Of a stretch of 64,000 nt of DNA, positions 53,314 through 62,057 are shown piece after piece. The stretch comes from Rhodobacterales bacterium LSUCC0031. Its GTDB lineage: Bacteria > Pseudomonadota > Alphaproteobacteria > Rhodobacterales > Rhodobacteraceae. The stretch is taken from NCBI GenBank assembly GCA_015689735.1, contig WVSP01000003.1, positions 434,001 to 498,000 on the forward strand. The letters run 5' to 3'. The position numbers and the translations under genes are program-made. A model generated the notes under the pieces. The model saw only the letters and a list, made by a program, of their open reading frames with translations, searched no databases and was not told where the DNA came from. Position 1 is the stretch's first letter; every line of letters begins with the position of its first letter.

Positions 53314-53681
53314 CACAGCACCTCCGGCGCGAGCGAGATGATCTTCATGAAGTTCTTCGCACGCAACTCACGCACCACCGGCCCGAAGATACGGGTGCCG
53401 ACCGGCTCGTTGTTGTTGTTGAGGATGACAGCAGCGTTGCGGTCGAAGCGGATGGAGGTGCCATCCTCGCGGCGCACTTCCTTGGCGGTGCGCACGACGA
53501 CAGCCTTGCGGACATCGCCCTTTTTCACGCGGCCGCGCGGCATTGCTTCCTTGACGGAGACGACGATGATGTCGCCGACCGAAGCATACCGGCGGTGCGA
53601 GCCGCCCAGAACCTTGATGCACTGAACCTTCCGAGCCCCGGAATTGTCAGCCACATCCAGATTGGTCTGCATCTGGATCAT
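53313..53681 (-). CDS. rplN: 50S ribosomal protein L14
   Basis: A 122-residue protein: [37 protein letters not shown] and [29 protein letters not shown]. Highly conserved and full length. Confidence 0.98.
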   Translation of the reverse strand: MIQMQTNLDVADNSGARKVQCIKVLGGSHRRYASVGDIIVVSVKEAMPRGRVKKGDVRKAVVVRTAKEVRREDGTSIRFDRNAAVILNNNNEPVGTRIFGPVVRELRAKNFMKIISLAPEVL

Positions 53682-53763
53682 TTGGTTTCTCCCGACGTCC
53701 GGGGCCGCCAGTTACGGACATTGACCCCGGGGTTTCGATCAAACTGTGACGTGATCGCCCGCG

Positions 53764-53997
53764 TCAGACGCGGTCGAGCACCTCCCAGCGCTTGGTTTTC
53801 GACTTGGGCGCACATTCCTGGATACGAACAGTATCGCCCACGTTGAACTCGTTGTTCTCGTCATGCGCCCGGTACTTCTTGGATTTCCGGATCGTCTTGG
53901 CAAGAACGGGGTGCTTGAAGCGACGCTCGACCGACACGGTGACGGTTTGGGCGTTGGCATTCGATGTGACGGTGCCTTGCAGGATACGCTTGGGCAT
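53764..53997 (-). CDS. rpsQ: 30S ribosomal protein S17
   Basis: A 77-residue protein: [49 protein letters not shown] and [18 protein letters not shown]. Its start codon shares a base with the rpmC stop region. Confidence 0.97.
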   Translation of the reverse strand: MPKRILQGTVTSNANAQTVTVSVERRFKHPVLAKTIRKSKKYRAHDENNEFNVGDTVRIQECAPKSKTKRWEVLDRV

Positions 53998-54206
53998 CAG
54001 TTGGCCTCCCCTGCTGCGGCAGCCGCTTTTTCGTTCAGGATGGTCAGCACGCGGGCTGCGTCACGCTTGACGCTGCGCATGCGGGCCGTGTTCTCAAGCT
54101 GGCCGGTGGCCTGCTGGAAGCGGAGGTTAAAGGCCTCCTTCTTGAGCTGGACGAGCTGGTCACGCAGCTGATCCGGCGTCTTCTCGCGAAGTTCGCTGGC
54201 GTTCAT
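53997..54206 (-). CDS. rpmC: 50S ribosomal protein L29
   Basis: A 69-residue protein: [43 protein letters not shown]. It would normally follow rplP directly. Here 1.6 kb of other genes separates the two, and a promoter at 54291-54319 precedes rpmC. Confidence 0.97.
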   Translation of the reverse strand: MNASELREKTPDQLRDQLVQLKKEAFNLRFQQATGQLENTARMRSVKRDAARVLTILNEKAAAAAGEAN

Positions 54207-54290
54207 CGCCTTGTTCCTTTCAACATCACGGGGACGCCCTTGCGCGCAAGGTCACGCCGATTCCCGTGGAGTTCGGTGAATAGAGGGCGC

Positions 54291-54319
54291 GGATAGGCCC
54301 TTTTCATTTCGAACGCAAG
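54291..54319 (-). promoter_or_regulatory. Candidate promoter for rpmC/spc operon
   Basis: On the minus strand CTTGCG (54314-54319) is followed by 17 nt and CTATCC (54291-54296), close to the alphaproteobacterial CTTGAC-N17-CTATAT pattern. It is about 85 nt upstream of rpmC and would restart transcription after the terminator at 55727-55760. Confidence 0.5.
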
Positions 54320-54381
54320 CCCAAAGCGCCCATGAAAGCTTTGTGCCGAATGAGCGAAGCCAATCGCTTGCCATACGCGCC

Positions 54382-54411
54382 TTGCGAGATCATCGCTTAT
54401 AGCGTATATAC
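54382..54411 (+). promoter_or_regulatory. Promoter and operator of the antitoxin-toxin module
   Basis: TTGCGA (54382-54387) is separated by 17 nt from TATATA (54405-54410). The palindrome GTATATAC (54404-54411) covers the -10, and a second CGTATA copy follows at 54415-54420 (with TATAAT 54417-54422). AbrB-type antitoxins usually repress their own promoter through such sites. Confidence 0.5.
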
Positions 54412-54436
54412 AACCGTATAATTGGGAATAAGCGCC

Positions 54437-54661
54437 ATGATTGAATCCAAGATCCGCAAGGTTGGCAACTCTGCCGTTATGACGTTGACCGCCGAGATGC
54501 TGGCCATTCTCGACGCCAAGGAAGGTGACACGCTCTACATCGTACGCGGCGACGACGGTTCGCTGCGTGTGATGGCCAATGACCCTGCGCTTGCGGCAGT
54601 GCTTGCCGCAGGTGAGACCGTCATGGATGAGAACCGGGATCTGCTTCAGGCACTGGCGTGA
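54437..54661 (+). CDS. AbrB/MazE-type antitoxin
   Basis: A 74-residue protein with the swapped-hairpin AbrB fold: MIESKIRKVGNSAVMTLTAEMLAIL, then EGDTLYIVRGDDGSLRV. The C-terminal tail (DENRDLLQALA) would bind the toxin. The stop overlaps the doc start by 4 nt. An ATG at 54437 was chosen. It would neutralise Doc and repress the module. Confidence 0.85.
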   Translation: MIESKIRKVGNSAVMTLTAEMLAILDAKEGDTLYIVRGDDGSLRVMANDPALAAVLAAGETVMDENRDLLQALA

Positions 54662-55062
54662 CTGCGCCGCTCTGGGTGCCGCTGCGGGCCGTGATCACCT
54701 TTCACGACCGCCAGATTGCACGGCATGGCGGGGCGCCGGGGCTAAGAGACCTTGGCTTGTTGGAAGCGGGATGCGCCCGGCCGATCAACCGTGCCGGATA
54801 TGGCGAGGCCGATCTACATATCTTGGCCGCTGCCTATGCGTTCGGCATTGCCAAGGCGCATGCCTTCGTCGATGGAAACAAGCGCACGGCCTTTGTGACG
54901 ACACTGACTTTCCTACGGATCAATGGGCTTGCGATGCGCCCCGAGCCGCTGGAAGGTGTTCGCATGATGGAGGATCTTGCCGCAGATCGTGTCAGCGAGG
55001 CCGCTTTTGCCGATTGGCTTGCGCGCCAAACGCGACCGCTCACCCCTCACCCCCACCGATAG
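54658..55062 (+). CDS. doc: Death-on-curing family (Fic/Doc) toxin
   Basis: A 134-residue toxin from a GTG at 54658. The catalytic Fic motif is HAFVDGNKRTAF (about residue 62). LWVPLRAVITFHDRQIARHGGAPGLRDLGLLEAGCARP at the start is typical of Doc. Phage P1 Doc phosphorylates EF-Tu and stops translation, and tuf is in this same window. Converges and overlaps with the downstream gene by 16 bp. With the antitoxin it forms a plausible type II module set inside the ribosomal operon. Confidence 0.9.
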   Translation: MTAPLWVPLRAVITFHDRQIARHGGAPGLRDLGLLEAGCARPINRAGYGEADLHILAAAYAFGIAKAHAFVDGNKRTAFVTTLTFLRINGLAMRPEPLEGVRMMEDLAADRVSEAAFADWLARQTRPLTPHPHR

Positions 55063-55667
55063 TTGAAACTCACGCTCACCCGGTCGTCTTCGTCCATGTT
55101 CATCGGCACCTCGTGCCGCAGCCAGCTTTCCCACAAGAGGACATCACCCGCGACGGGCCCGGGGTAGATGAAGGCGCGCAACTCCTCGCGCGCGTCTTTC
55201 TTGCGGTTCGGGGCGGCCATCATCATCGCGTGGCGGGGATCTTCCAGCTTGATCGAGCGCGCGCCGGGGGGAACCTGCACATAGGTCGTGCCGGAAATCA
55301 CCGCATGGGGGTGGATGTGGCTGGTATGGATGCCGCCCTCGGGCAGGATGTTGATCCAGATATCCTCCAGCACCAGCTTGCGGCCCTCGAGGTCGAATTC
55401 CAGATCGGCGGCAAAGGCCGCGACATGGGCGTCGAGCGCTTTGACCAGCGTGTCGAAGATCGGGAAGCGCCACGGCAGATCGGTGAGGGACGCATAGGAG
55501 GTATAGCCGGGAAAGCCGTTCTCTTCGCACCAATCCTGACCTGCCTCGTCATCCTCGGCAATGGAAAAGCACGAGGCGACCAGCTCGTCATGATCCACGC
55601 TTGGGCCAAGCTCGGCCAACTTGCCGTGATAAAGGCGGGTGACGAAAAGCGATTTGATCGTTGGCAT
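55047..55667 (-). CDS. TIGR02466-family putative 2OG-Fe(II) oxygenase
   Basis: A 206-residue protein from the ATG at 55667 (MPTIKSLFVTRLYHGKLAEL). The iron-binding pattern is visible in GGIHTSHIHPHAVISGTTYVQVP, followed by SWLRHEVP (distal His) and VSVSFNYRW at the end. Its substrate is unknown; a hydroxylase that modifies a ribosomal protein would be an attractive idea given its place. It sits between rplP and rpmC on the same strand, after a terminator. Overlaps doc at the 3' end. Confidence 0.85.
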   Translation of the reverse strand: MPTIKSLFVTRLYHGKLAELGPSVDHDELVASCFSIAEDDEAGQDWCEENGFPGYTSYASLTDLPWRFPIFDTLVKALDAHVAAFAADLEFDLEGRKLVLEDIWINILPEGGIHTSHIHPHAVISGTTYVQVPPGARSIKLEDPRHAMMMAAPNRKKDAREELRAFIYPGPVAGDVLLWESWLRHEVPMNMDEDDRVSVSFNYRWG

Positions 55668-55726
55668 GGGCTTGCTCCTCGGGGTTTGGTGCGGGTGTGC
55701 CTTTTGGCGCATCACGGCGCAACGAG

Positions 55727-55760
55727 AAAAGAAAAGGCCCCGGACGATGCCGGGGCCTTT
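55727..55760 (-). terminator. Strong intrinsic terminator after rplP
   Basis: AAAGGCCCCGG (55733-55743) and CCGGGGCCTTT (55750-55760) form a perfect 11-bp stem with a 6-nt loop. On the minus strand it is followed by TTTTCTTTTC. It is 34 nt past the rplP stop and closes the S10 transcription unit. Confidence 0.85.
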
Positions 55761-55793
55761 CAATCTCGTCGGGAGGGCGAACGCGCCCACCAG

Positions 55794-56207
55794 TCACCAA
55801 TCTTCGCGGACCACGGTGCGGGTCTTGATCGGCAATTTCATTGCCGCCAGACGGAGGGCTTCGCGGGCGATTTCCTCGGAGACGCCATCGACCTCGAACA
55901 TGATCCGGCCAGGCTTGACCTTGCAGGCCCAGTAATCGACCGAACCCTTACCTTTACCCATCCGGACTTCGACCGGCTTGGAGGTGACGGGCGTATCCGG
56001 GAAAATCCGGATCCAGACGCGGCCCTGACGCTTCATGTGACGGGTCAGAGCGCGGCGTGCTGCCTCGATCTGACGTGCCGTCACGCGCTCGGGCTGGAGC
56101 GCCTTGAGGCCAAAGGTACCAAAGTTCAGGTCAGACCCGCCCTTGGCATCGCCGCTGATGCGGCCCTTGTGCATCTTGCGGAATTTTGTGCGCTTTGGTT
56201 GCAGCAT
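55794..56207 (-). CDS. rplP: 50S ribosomal protein L16
   Basis: A 137-residue protein: [53 protein letters not shown] and [39 protein letters not shown]. The S10 unit ends here. Confidence 0.98.
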   Translation of the reverse strand: MLQPKRTKFRKMHKGRISGDAKGGSDLNFGTFGLKALQPERVTARQIEAARRALTRHMKRQGRVWIRIFPDTPVTSKPVEVRMGKGKGSVDYWACKVKPGRIMFEVDGVSEEIAREALRLAAMKLPIKTRTVVREDW

Positions 56208-56219
56208 TTTCCGTGCTCC

Positions 56220-56924
56220 TTAGCGGTCGCGGCGCGGGCGCGGCGCCCCGCCATCCTGGCTCTCCTGCATGCGACGATCACGAGCAGCGGGATCGTGCTC
56301 CATGATTTCGCCTTTGAAGATCCAGACCTTGATTCCGATAATGCCGTAGGGCGTCGACGCTTCGTAGATCGCATAGTCGATATCGGCCCGCAGCGTGTGC
56401 AGCGGAACGCGCCCTTCGCGATACCATTCGGTGCGCGCGATCTCGGCACCGCCGAGGCGGCCCGCGACGTTCACACGGATACCCAATGCGCCCATACGCA
56501 TGGCGTTTTGAACCGCCCGCTTCATCGCACGGCGGAAGCTGACCCGACGCTCGAGCTGCTGGGCGATCGATTCGGCCACCAGCTGGGCGTCAAGCTCGGG
56601 CTTGCGCACTTCGACGATGTTGAGGTGCAGCTCAGAGGCCGTCATCGCGGCGATCTTCTTGCGAAGACCCTCGATGTCGGCACCCTTTTTGCCGATGATC
56701 ACACCCGGACGGGCGGCATGGATCGTGACGCGGCACTTGCGGTGCGGACGCTCGATGATCACGCGGCTGATGCCGGACTGCTTGCATTCCTCGGCGACGA
56801 ACTCGCGGATCTTGATATCCTCGAGCAAAAGGTTGCCGTAATCCTTGGTGTCGGCGTACCAGCGGCTATCCCAGGTGCGGTTGACCTGAAGGCGCATGCC
56901 GATCGGATTGACCTTATGTCCCAT
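56220..56924 (-). CDS. rpsC: 30S ribosomal protein S3
   Basis: A 234-residue protein: [63 protein letters not shown] (KH domain) and [34 protein letters not shown]. Part of the mRNA entry helicase. Confidence 0.98.
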   Translation of the reverse strand: MGHKVNPIGMRLQVNRTWDSRWYADTKDYGNLLLEDIKIREFVAEECKQSGISRVIIERPHRKCRVTIHAARPGVIIGKKGADIEGLRKKIAAMTASELHLNIVEVRKPELDAQLVAESIAQQLERRVSFRRAMKRAVQNAMRMGALGIRVNVAGRLGGAEIARTEWYREGRVPLHTLRADIDYAIYEASTPYGIIGIKVWIFKGEIMEHDPAARDRRMQESQDGGAPRPRRDR

Positions 56925-57304
56925 TAGGCAGACTCCTCGACCTGGCGGACCTTGATAGTCAGCTCACTGAAGGGCTTTTGGATGCGACCGAAACGGCCAC
57001 GCGCACGCGGGCGGCCACGCTTCATCACAAGGTTCTTGCCGACCCAAGCTTCGGCGACGACGAGCGTGTCGACATCGAGGCCATGGTTATTCTCGGCATT
57101 GGCGATCGCGGACTGAAGGCACTTCTTGACGTCCAACGCTGTCCGCTTCTTGGAGAAGGTCAGGTCGCTGAGCGCCTTTTCAACCTTCTTCCCGCGGATC
57201 ATCTGGGCCAAAAGGTTCAGCTTTTGCGGGCTGGTCTTCAGCATGCGCAGCTTGGCCATCGCCTCGTTATCCGCCACGCGGCGGGGATTTTTATCCTTGC
57301 CCAT
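56924..57304 (-). CDS. rplV: 50S ribosomal protein L22
   Basis: A 126-residue protein: [61 protein letters not shown], with the exit-tunnel loop [17 protein letters not shown]. Overlaps rpsC by one base. Confidence 0.98.
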   Translation of the reverse strand: MGKDKNPRRVADNEAMAKLRMLKTSPQKLNLLAQMIRGKKVEKALSDLTFSKKRTALDVKKCLQSAIANAENNHGLDVDTLVVAEAWVGKNLVMKRGRPRARGRFGRIQKPFSELTIKVRQVEESA

Positions 57305-57307
57305 GGC

Positions 57308-57586
57308 TTACTTCCTCTTGGCTTTTTTGTCGGCCGCGTGACCGTAATAGGTGCGCGTCGGCGAATATTCCCCGAATTTCTGGCCGATCATGTCCTCGGT
57401 GACATTCACCGGCACATGCTTTTGACCATTATAGACCCCAAAGGTGAGGCCCACGAATTGGGGCAGGATGGTAGAGCGGCGCGACCAGATCTTGATGACC
57501 TCGTTGCGGCCCGACTCGCGGGCTTTTTCGGCCTTCTTGAGGACGTAAGCGTCGACAAAAGGCCCTTTCCAGACGGAACGCGACAT
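57308..57586 (-). CDS. rpsS: 30S ribosomal protein S19
   Basis: A 92-residue protein: [79 protein letters not shown]. Pairs with S13 at the head of the subunit. Confidence 0.98.
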   Translation of the reverse strand: MSRSVWKGPFVDAYVLKKAEKARESGRNEVIKIWSRRSTILPQFVGLTFGVYNGQKHVPVNVTEDMIGQKFGEYSPTRTYYGHAADKKAKRK

Positions 57587-57589
57587 GGA

Positions 57590-58432
57590 TCAGCGCCCTT
57601 TCTTCTTGGCGTGACGCGAGCGGATGATCAGCTTTTGCGACGCCTTGTTCTTGTCACGGGTCCGACGACCCTTGGTGTCCTTGCCCCAGGGGGTGACCGG
57701 CGTACGGCCACCCGAGGTACGACCCTCACCACCACCATGGGGGTGGTCGATCGGGTTCATCGCGACACCGCGGACGGTGGGGCGCTTGCCCATATGGCGA
57801 ACGCGACCGGCCTTGCCGAGGTTTTGGTTCGAATTGTCGGGGTTCGACACGGCACCGACGGTGGCCATGCATTCCTGCCGCACAAGGCGCAATTCGCCCG
57901 AAGACAGGCGGATCTGCGCATAGCCGCCATCGCGACCAACGAACTGTGCATAGGTGCCTGCGGCGCGCGCCAACTGGCCACCCTTGCCGGGCTTAAGCTC
58001 GATGTTGTGGACGATCGTGCCGATCGGCATGCCCGAGAAGGGCATTGCGTTACCGGGCTTGATATCGACCTTGGCACCGGCCACGACCTTGTCGCCCACG
58101 CCCAAACGCTGGGGGGCGAGGATATAGGCCTGTTCGCCATCTTCATAGCGCACGAGCGCGATAAAGGCGGTGCGGTTGGGATCGTATTCGATCCGCTCGA
58201 CCGTGGCCGAGATGTCGAACTTGGTCCGCTTGAAATCGACGATGCGATAGAGGCGTTTTGCCCCGCCACCGCGGCGGAATGCCGTGATACGTCCGGTGTT
58301 GTTCCGGCCGCCCGACTTCGTCAAACCCTCGGTAAGGGATTTGACGGGGCGACCTTTCCAAAGCTCCGAACGGTCGATCAGCACCAGCCCGCGCTGGCCC
58401 GGCGTCGTCGGCTTATACGACTTGAGTGCCAT
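57590..58432 (-). CDS. rplB: 50S ribosomal protein L2
   Basis: A 280-residue protein: [51 protein letters not shown] and the C-terminal [38 protein letters not shown], with the conserved His of the peptidyl transferase region. Confidence 0.98.
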   Translation of the reverse strand: MALKSYKPTTPGQRGLVLIDRSELWKGRPVKSLTEGLTKSGGRNNTGRITAFRRGGGAKRLYRIVDFKRTKFDISATVERIEYDPNRTAFIALVRYEDGEQAYILAPQRLGVGDKVVAGAKVDIKPGNAMPFSGMPIGTIVHNIELKPGKGGQLARAAGTYAQFVGRDGGYAQIRLSSGELRLVRQECMATVGAVSNPDNSNQNLGKAGRVRHMGKRPTVRGVAMNPIDHPHGGGEGRTSGGRTPVTPWGKDTKGRRTRDKNKASQKLIIRSRHAKKKGR

Positions 58433-58548
58433 GCTTTCTGTCTTCCGTTGCTTTGCGGGGCATAGGTAGCCCCGATTTTGGTATAGGGCCCCGAAGGTCC
58501 CCGGTGGAAATCACGTGGCAGATCGCGCGTGCGCGCCCCTACCCCGGG

Positions 58549-58581
58549 AAAAACACGCGGCCCCGAGCGCACCCGGAGCCG
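58549..58581 (-). terminator. Terminator-like hairpin between rplW and rplB
   Basis: On the minus strand CGGCTCC pairs with GGGGCCG (one G-U pair) across a 10-nt loop, then CGTG and TTTTT. It lies 18 nt past rplW in a 167-nt gap. Full termination inside an essential operon is unlikely, so partial attenuation is more plausible. Confidence 0.5.
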
Positions 58582-58599
58582 ACAAGATGCCGCGATCTA

Positions 58600-58896
58600 T
58601 TAAAGACCGGTCGCGACGTCAATGGTGTTGCCCTCTTCGAGGGTCACATAGGCCTTCTTGACGTCTTTACGGGTGCCGGGGCGCCCACGGAAACGCTTGT
58701 TCTTGCCCTTGGTGATGGTCGTATTCACGGCCTTCACCTTGACGCCGAACAATTCTTCGACGGCCTGCTTGATCTGCGGCTTGTTGCTGTCCATCGCCAC
58801 TTCGAAAACGACGGCGCCGTTTTCGGATGCCATGGTCGCCTTTTCGGTAATGATCGGCTTGCGGATCACGTCGTAATGTTCTGCCTTCGCGCTCAT
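58600..58896 (-). CDS. rplW: 50S ribosomal protein L23
   Basis: A 98-residue protein: [70 protein letters not shown]. Docking site for trigger factor and SRP at the tunnel exit. Confidence 0.97.
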   Translation of the reverse strand: MSAKAEHYDVIRKPIITEKATMASENGAVVFEVAMDSNKPQIKQAVEELFGVKVKAVNTTITKGKNKRFRGRPGTRKDVKKAYVTLEEGNTIDVATGL

Positions 58897-59513
58897 TGCA
58901 GACGAGCCTCCAGTGCTTCGAGACCAGCGCGGGTGATGACCAGCGTGTCACGCTTCAAGATGTCATAGACGTTGGCACCCATCGAGGGCAGCACATCCAG
59001 ACCTTCGATATTGCGCGCAGCGATGACGAAATTCTCGTTCAGCGTTGCACCATCGATGATCAGCGCGCGCTTCCAGCCGAGGTTCTTGACCTGCTTGGCC
59101 AAGGTGCCGGTCTTGGCGGTATCCATGGCCGCGGCATCCAGCACGACGAGGTTACCCTCGGCGGCTTTCGCGCTCAGGGCATGCTTGAGGCCAAGCTGGC
59201 GGAACTTCTTGGGCAGATCATGCGCGTGGCTGCGCGGCGTCGGACCCTTGTAGATACCACCCTTGCGGAAGATCGGCGCATTGCGGTCGCCGTGGCGTGC
59301 GCCGCCGGTGCCTTTTTGCTTGTAGATCTTCTTGGTCGAATAGCTGGTTTCCGAGCGGGTCTTGACCTTGTGGGTGCCAGCTTGCGCCTTGGCGCGCTGC
59401 CAGCGGACCACGCGATGGAGGATGTCGGCACGCGGTTCCAGGCCGAAGATATCTTCGCCCAGATCGACCGATCCGGCCTTGCCGCCGTCCAGTTTGATCA
59501 CGTCGAGTTTCAT
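58893..59513 (-). CDS. rplD: 50S ribosomal protein L4
   Basis: A 206-residue protein: [105 protein letters not shown]. In E. coli L4 is the S10 operon repressor. Overlaps rplW and rplC by 4 nt. Confidence 0.98.
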   Translation of the reverse strand: MKLDVIKLDGGKAGSVDLGEDIFGLEPRADILHRVVRWQRAKAQAGTHKVKTRSETSYSTKKIYKQKGTGGARHGDRNAPIFRKGGIYKGPTPRSHAHDLPKKFRQLGLKHALSAKAAEGNLVVLDAAAMDTAKTGTLAKQVKNLGWKRALIIDGATLNENFVIAARNIEGLDVLPSMGANVYDILKRDTLVITRAGLEALEARLQ

Positions 59514-60304
59514 GCCTCACCGTCCTTCTGCTCGACCGATACATCGGTCTCGGTGGCTTCCATGGCGGCTGCCTGTGCTGCCGCTGCGGCCGCCTCTGCG
59601 GCTGCGGCTTCCTCAGCGGCGTTGGCGGCCGAACGCAGGGCTGCGGGAAGAACCGCGGCCTCGGGGAACGGCTTTTTCACCGCGTCCTTGACCGTGACCC
59701 AGCCACCCTTGGAGCCGGGGACAGCGCCCTTGACCATGATCAGGCCACGATCGCTATCGGTGCGCACGACCTGAAGATTTTGCGTCGTCACGCGGGCAGC
59801 ACCCATGTGACCGGCCATCTTCTTGCCCTTGAACACCTTGCCGGGATCTTGACACTGGCCGGTTGACCCATGCGAGCGGTGGCTGATCGAAACACCGTGA
59901 GAGGCGCGCAGACCGCCGAAATTATGCCGCTTCATGGCACCGGCAAAACCTTTACCGATCGAGGTGCCGGTGACATCGACGAACTGCCCTGCGAAATAGT
60001 GGTCGGCGATGATTTCTTCACCGACGGGCAGCATGTTTTCTGCATCCACGCGGAATTCCACAAGCTTGCGCTTGGGGGCCACGTTGGCAGCGGCGAAATG
60101 GCCGCGCATCGGCGCCGTGACGCGCTTGACCTTGGCAGTGCCGGCACCAAGCTGAACGGCGGTATAGCCGTCACGCTCGGAGGTGCGCTGTGCCACAACC
60201 TGCAAATTGTCGAGTTGAAGAACGGTAACAGGCACCTGCCGCCCGTCTTCCATGAACAGCCGGGTCATGCCCAGCTTCTTGGCGATGATACCAGAGCGCA
60301 ACAT
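59510..60304 (-). CDS. rplC: 50S ribosomal protein L3, with long Ala-rich tail
   Basis: A 264-residue protein. The core is normal: [73 protein letters not shown]. After about residue 220 there is an Ala/Glu tail ([25 protein letters not shown]) ending in an acidic stretch. ATG at 60304 was chosen because the G-rich ribosome-binding site fits it; an ATG at 60310 is too close. Confidence 0.96.
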   Translation of the reverse strand: MLRSGIIAKKLGMTRLFMEDGRQVPVTVLQLDNLQVVAQRTSERDGYTAVQLGAGTAKVKRVTAPMRGHFAAANVAPKRKLVEFRVDAENMLPVGEEIIADHYFAGQFVDVTGTSIGKGFAGAMKRHNFGGLRASHGVSISHRSHGSTGQCQDPGKVFKGKKMAGHMGAARVTTQNLQVVRTDSDRGLIMVKGAVPGSKGGWVTVKDAVKKPFPEAAVLPAALRSAANAAEEAAAAEAAAAAAQAAAMEATETDVSVEQKDGEA

Positions 60305-60318
60305 TGTCATTGCCCCCC

Positions 60319-60633
60319 TCAGACCTTGATCTCGACATCCACGCCGGCGGCGAGGTCGAGCTTCATCAGCGCGTCCACCGTCTGCGGGGTCGGATCGACG
60401 ATATCAAGCAGACGCTTGTGGGTGCGAATCTCCCACTGGTCACGCGACTTCTTGTCGATATGAGGGCCACGGAGAACCGTGAACTTTTCGATCTTGTTGG
60501 GCAGCGGAATCGGGCCGCGCACCTGCGCGCCGGTGCGCTTTGCGGTGTTCACGATCTCCGCGGTGGAGGCATCGAGAACCCGGTAATCGAACGCCTTAAG
60601 GCGGATCCGGATATTCTGGCTGGCAATCGCCAT
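60319..60633 (-). CDS. rpsJ: 30S ribosomal protein S10
   Basis: A 104-residue protein: [99 protein letters not shown]. First gene of the S10 unit, also called nusE for its role in antitermination. Confidence 0.98.
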   Translation of the reverse strand: MAIASQNIRIRLKAFDYRVLDASTAEIVNTAKRTGAQVRGPIPLPNKIEKFTVLRGPHIDKKSRDQWEIRTHKRLLDIVDPTPQTVDALMKLDLAAGVDVEIKV

Positions 60634-60719
60634 CTTGTTTTCCTTTCAGTTGAGAGGAGGGGCAGCAATCTGACCCTCGTCGAACCGGTTTCATTGATCC
60701 GATCTTTTTGACCGGTGAA

Positions 60720-60742
60720 GGCCGCGCGTTTACAGCGCGGCC
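60720..60742 (-). terminator. Hairpin between tuf and rpsJ
   Basis: GGCCGCGC (60720-60727) pairs perfectly with GCGCGGCC (60735-60742) across a 7-nt loop. The minus-strand continuation has only TT and TC, so termination is weak. It lies 59 nt past the tuf stop and would separate tuf from rpsJ partly. Confidence 0.5.
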
Positions 60743-60801
60743 CGTGTCTCGTCAACGGCGGATCGAAGGCTGCACCTCTTGCGATGCAGCCACCGTTCCC
60801 C

Positions 60802-61977
<1,176 letters not shown>

Positions 61978-61995
61978 GATGGCCTCCTTGAAGGG

Positions 61996-62054
61996 GGTGC
62001 CGGACAAAAGCCCGGCCTACGGTTTGTGGGTAGGCCGGGCTTTCGCCCGGCGCC
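61996..62054. repeat. REPIN-like GTAG stem-loop doublet, copy 2
   Basis: The inverted pair GGTGCCGGA..GGCCTAC (61996-62020) and GTAGGCCGGGC..CGGCGCC (62030-62054), separated by GGTTTGTGG. Same design and sequence core as copy 1 at 44963-45024, with a few mismatches. It begins 3 nt past the fusA stop and ends before the tuf ribosome-binding site. Confidence 0.75.
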
Positions 62055-62057
62055 CCG

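Noticed and set aside
54579-56927. Long open frame on + (about 782 codons) across the toxin and ribosomal genes
   Set aside because: Antisense or out of frame to doc, the oxygenase, rplP and rpsC, all of which have clear family motifs.
56978-58465. Long open frame on + opposite rplV, rpsS and rplB
   Set aside because: Shadow of conserved ribosomal genes on the minus strand; no recognisable domain.
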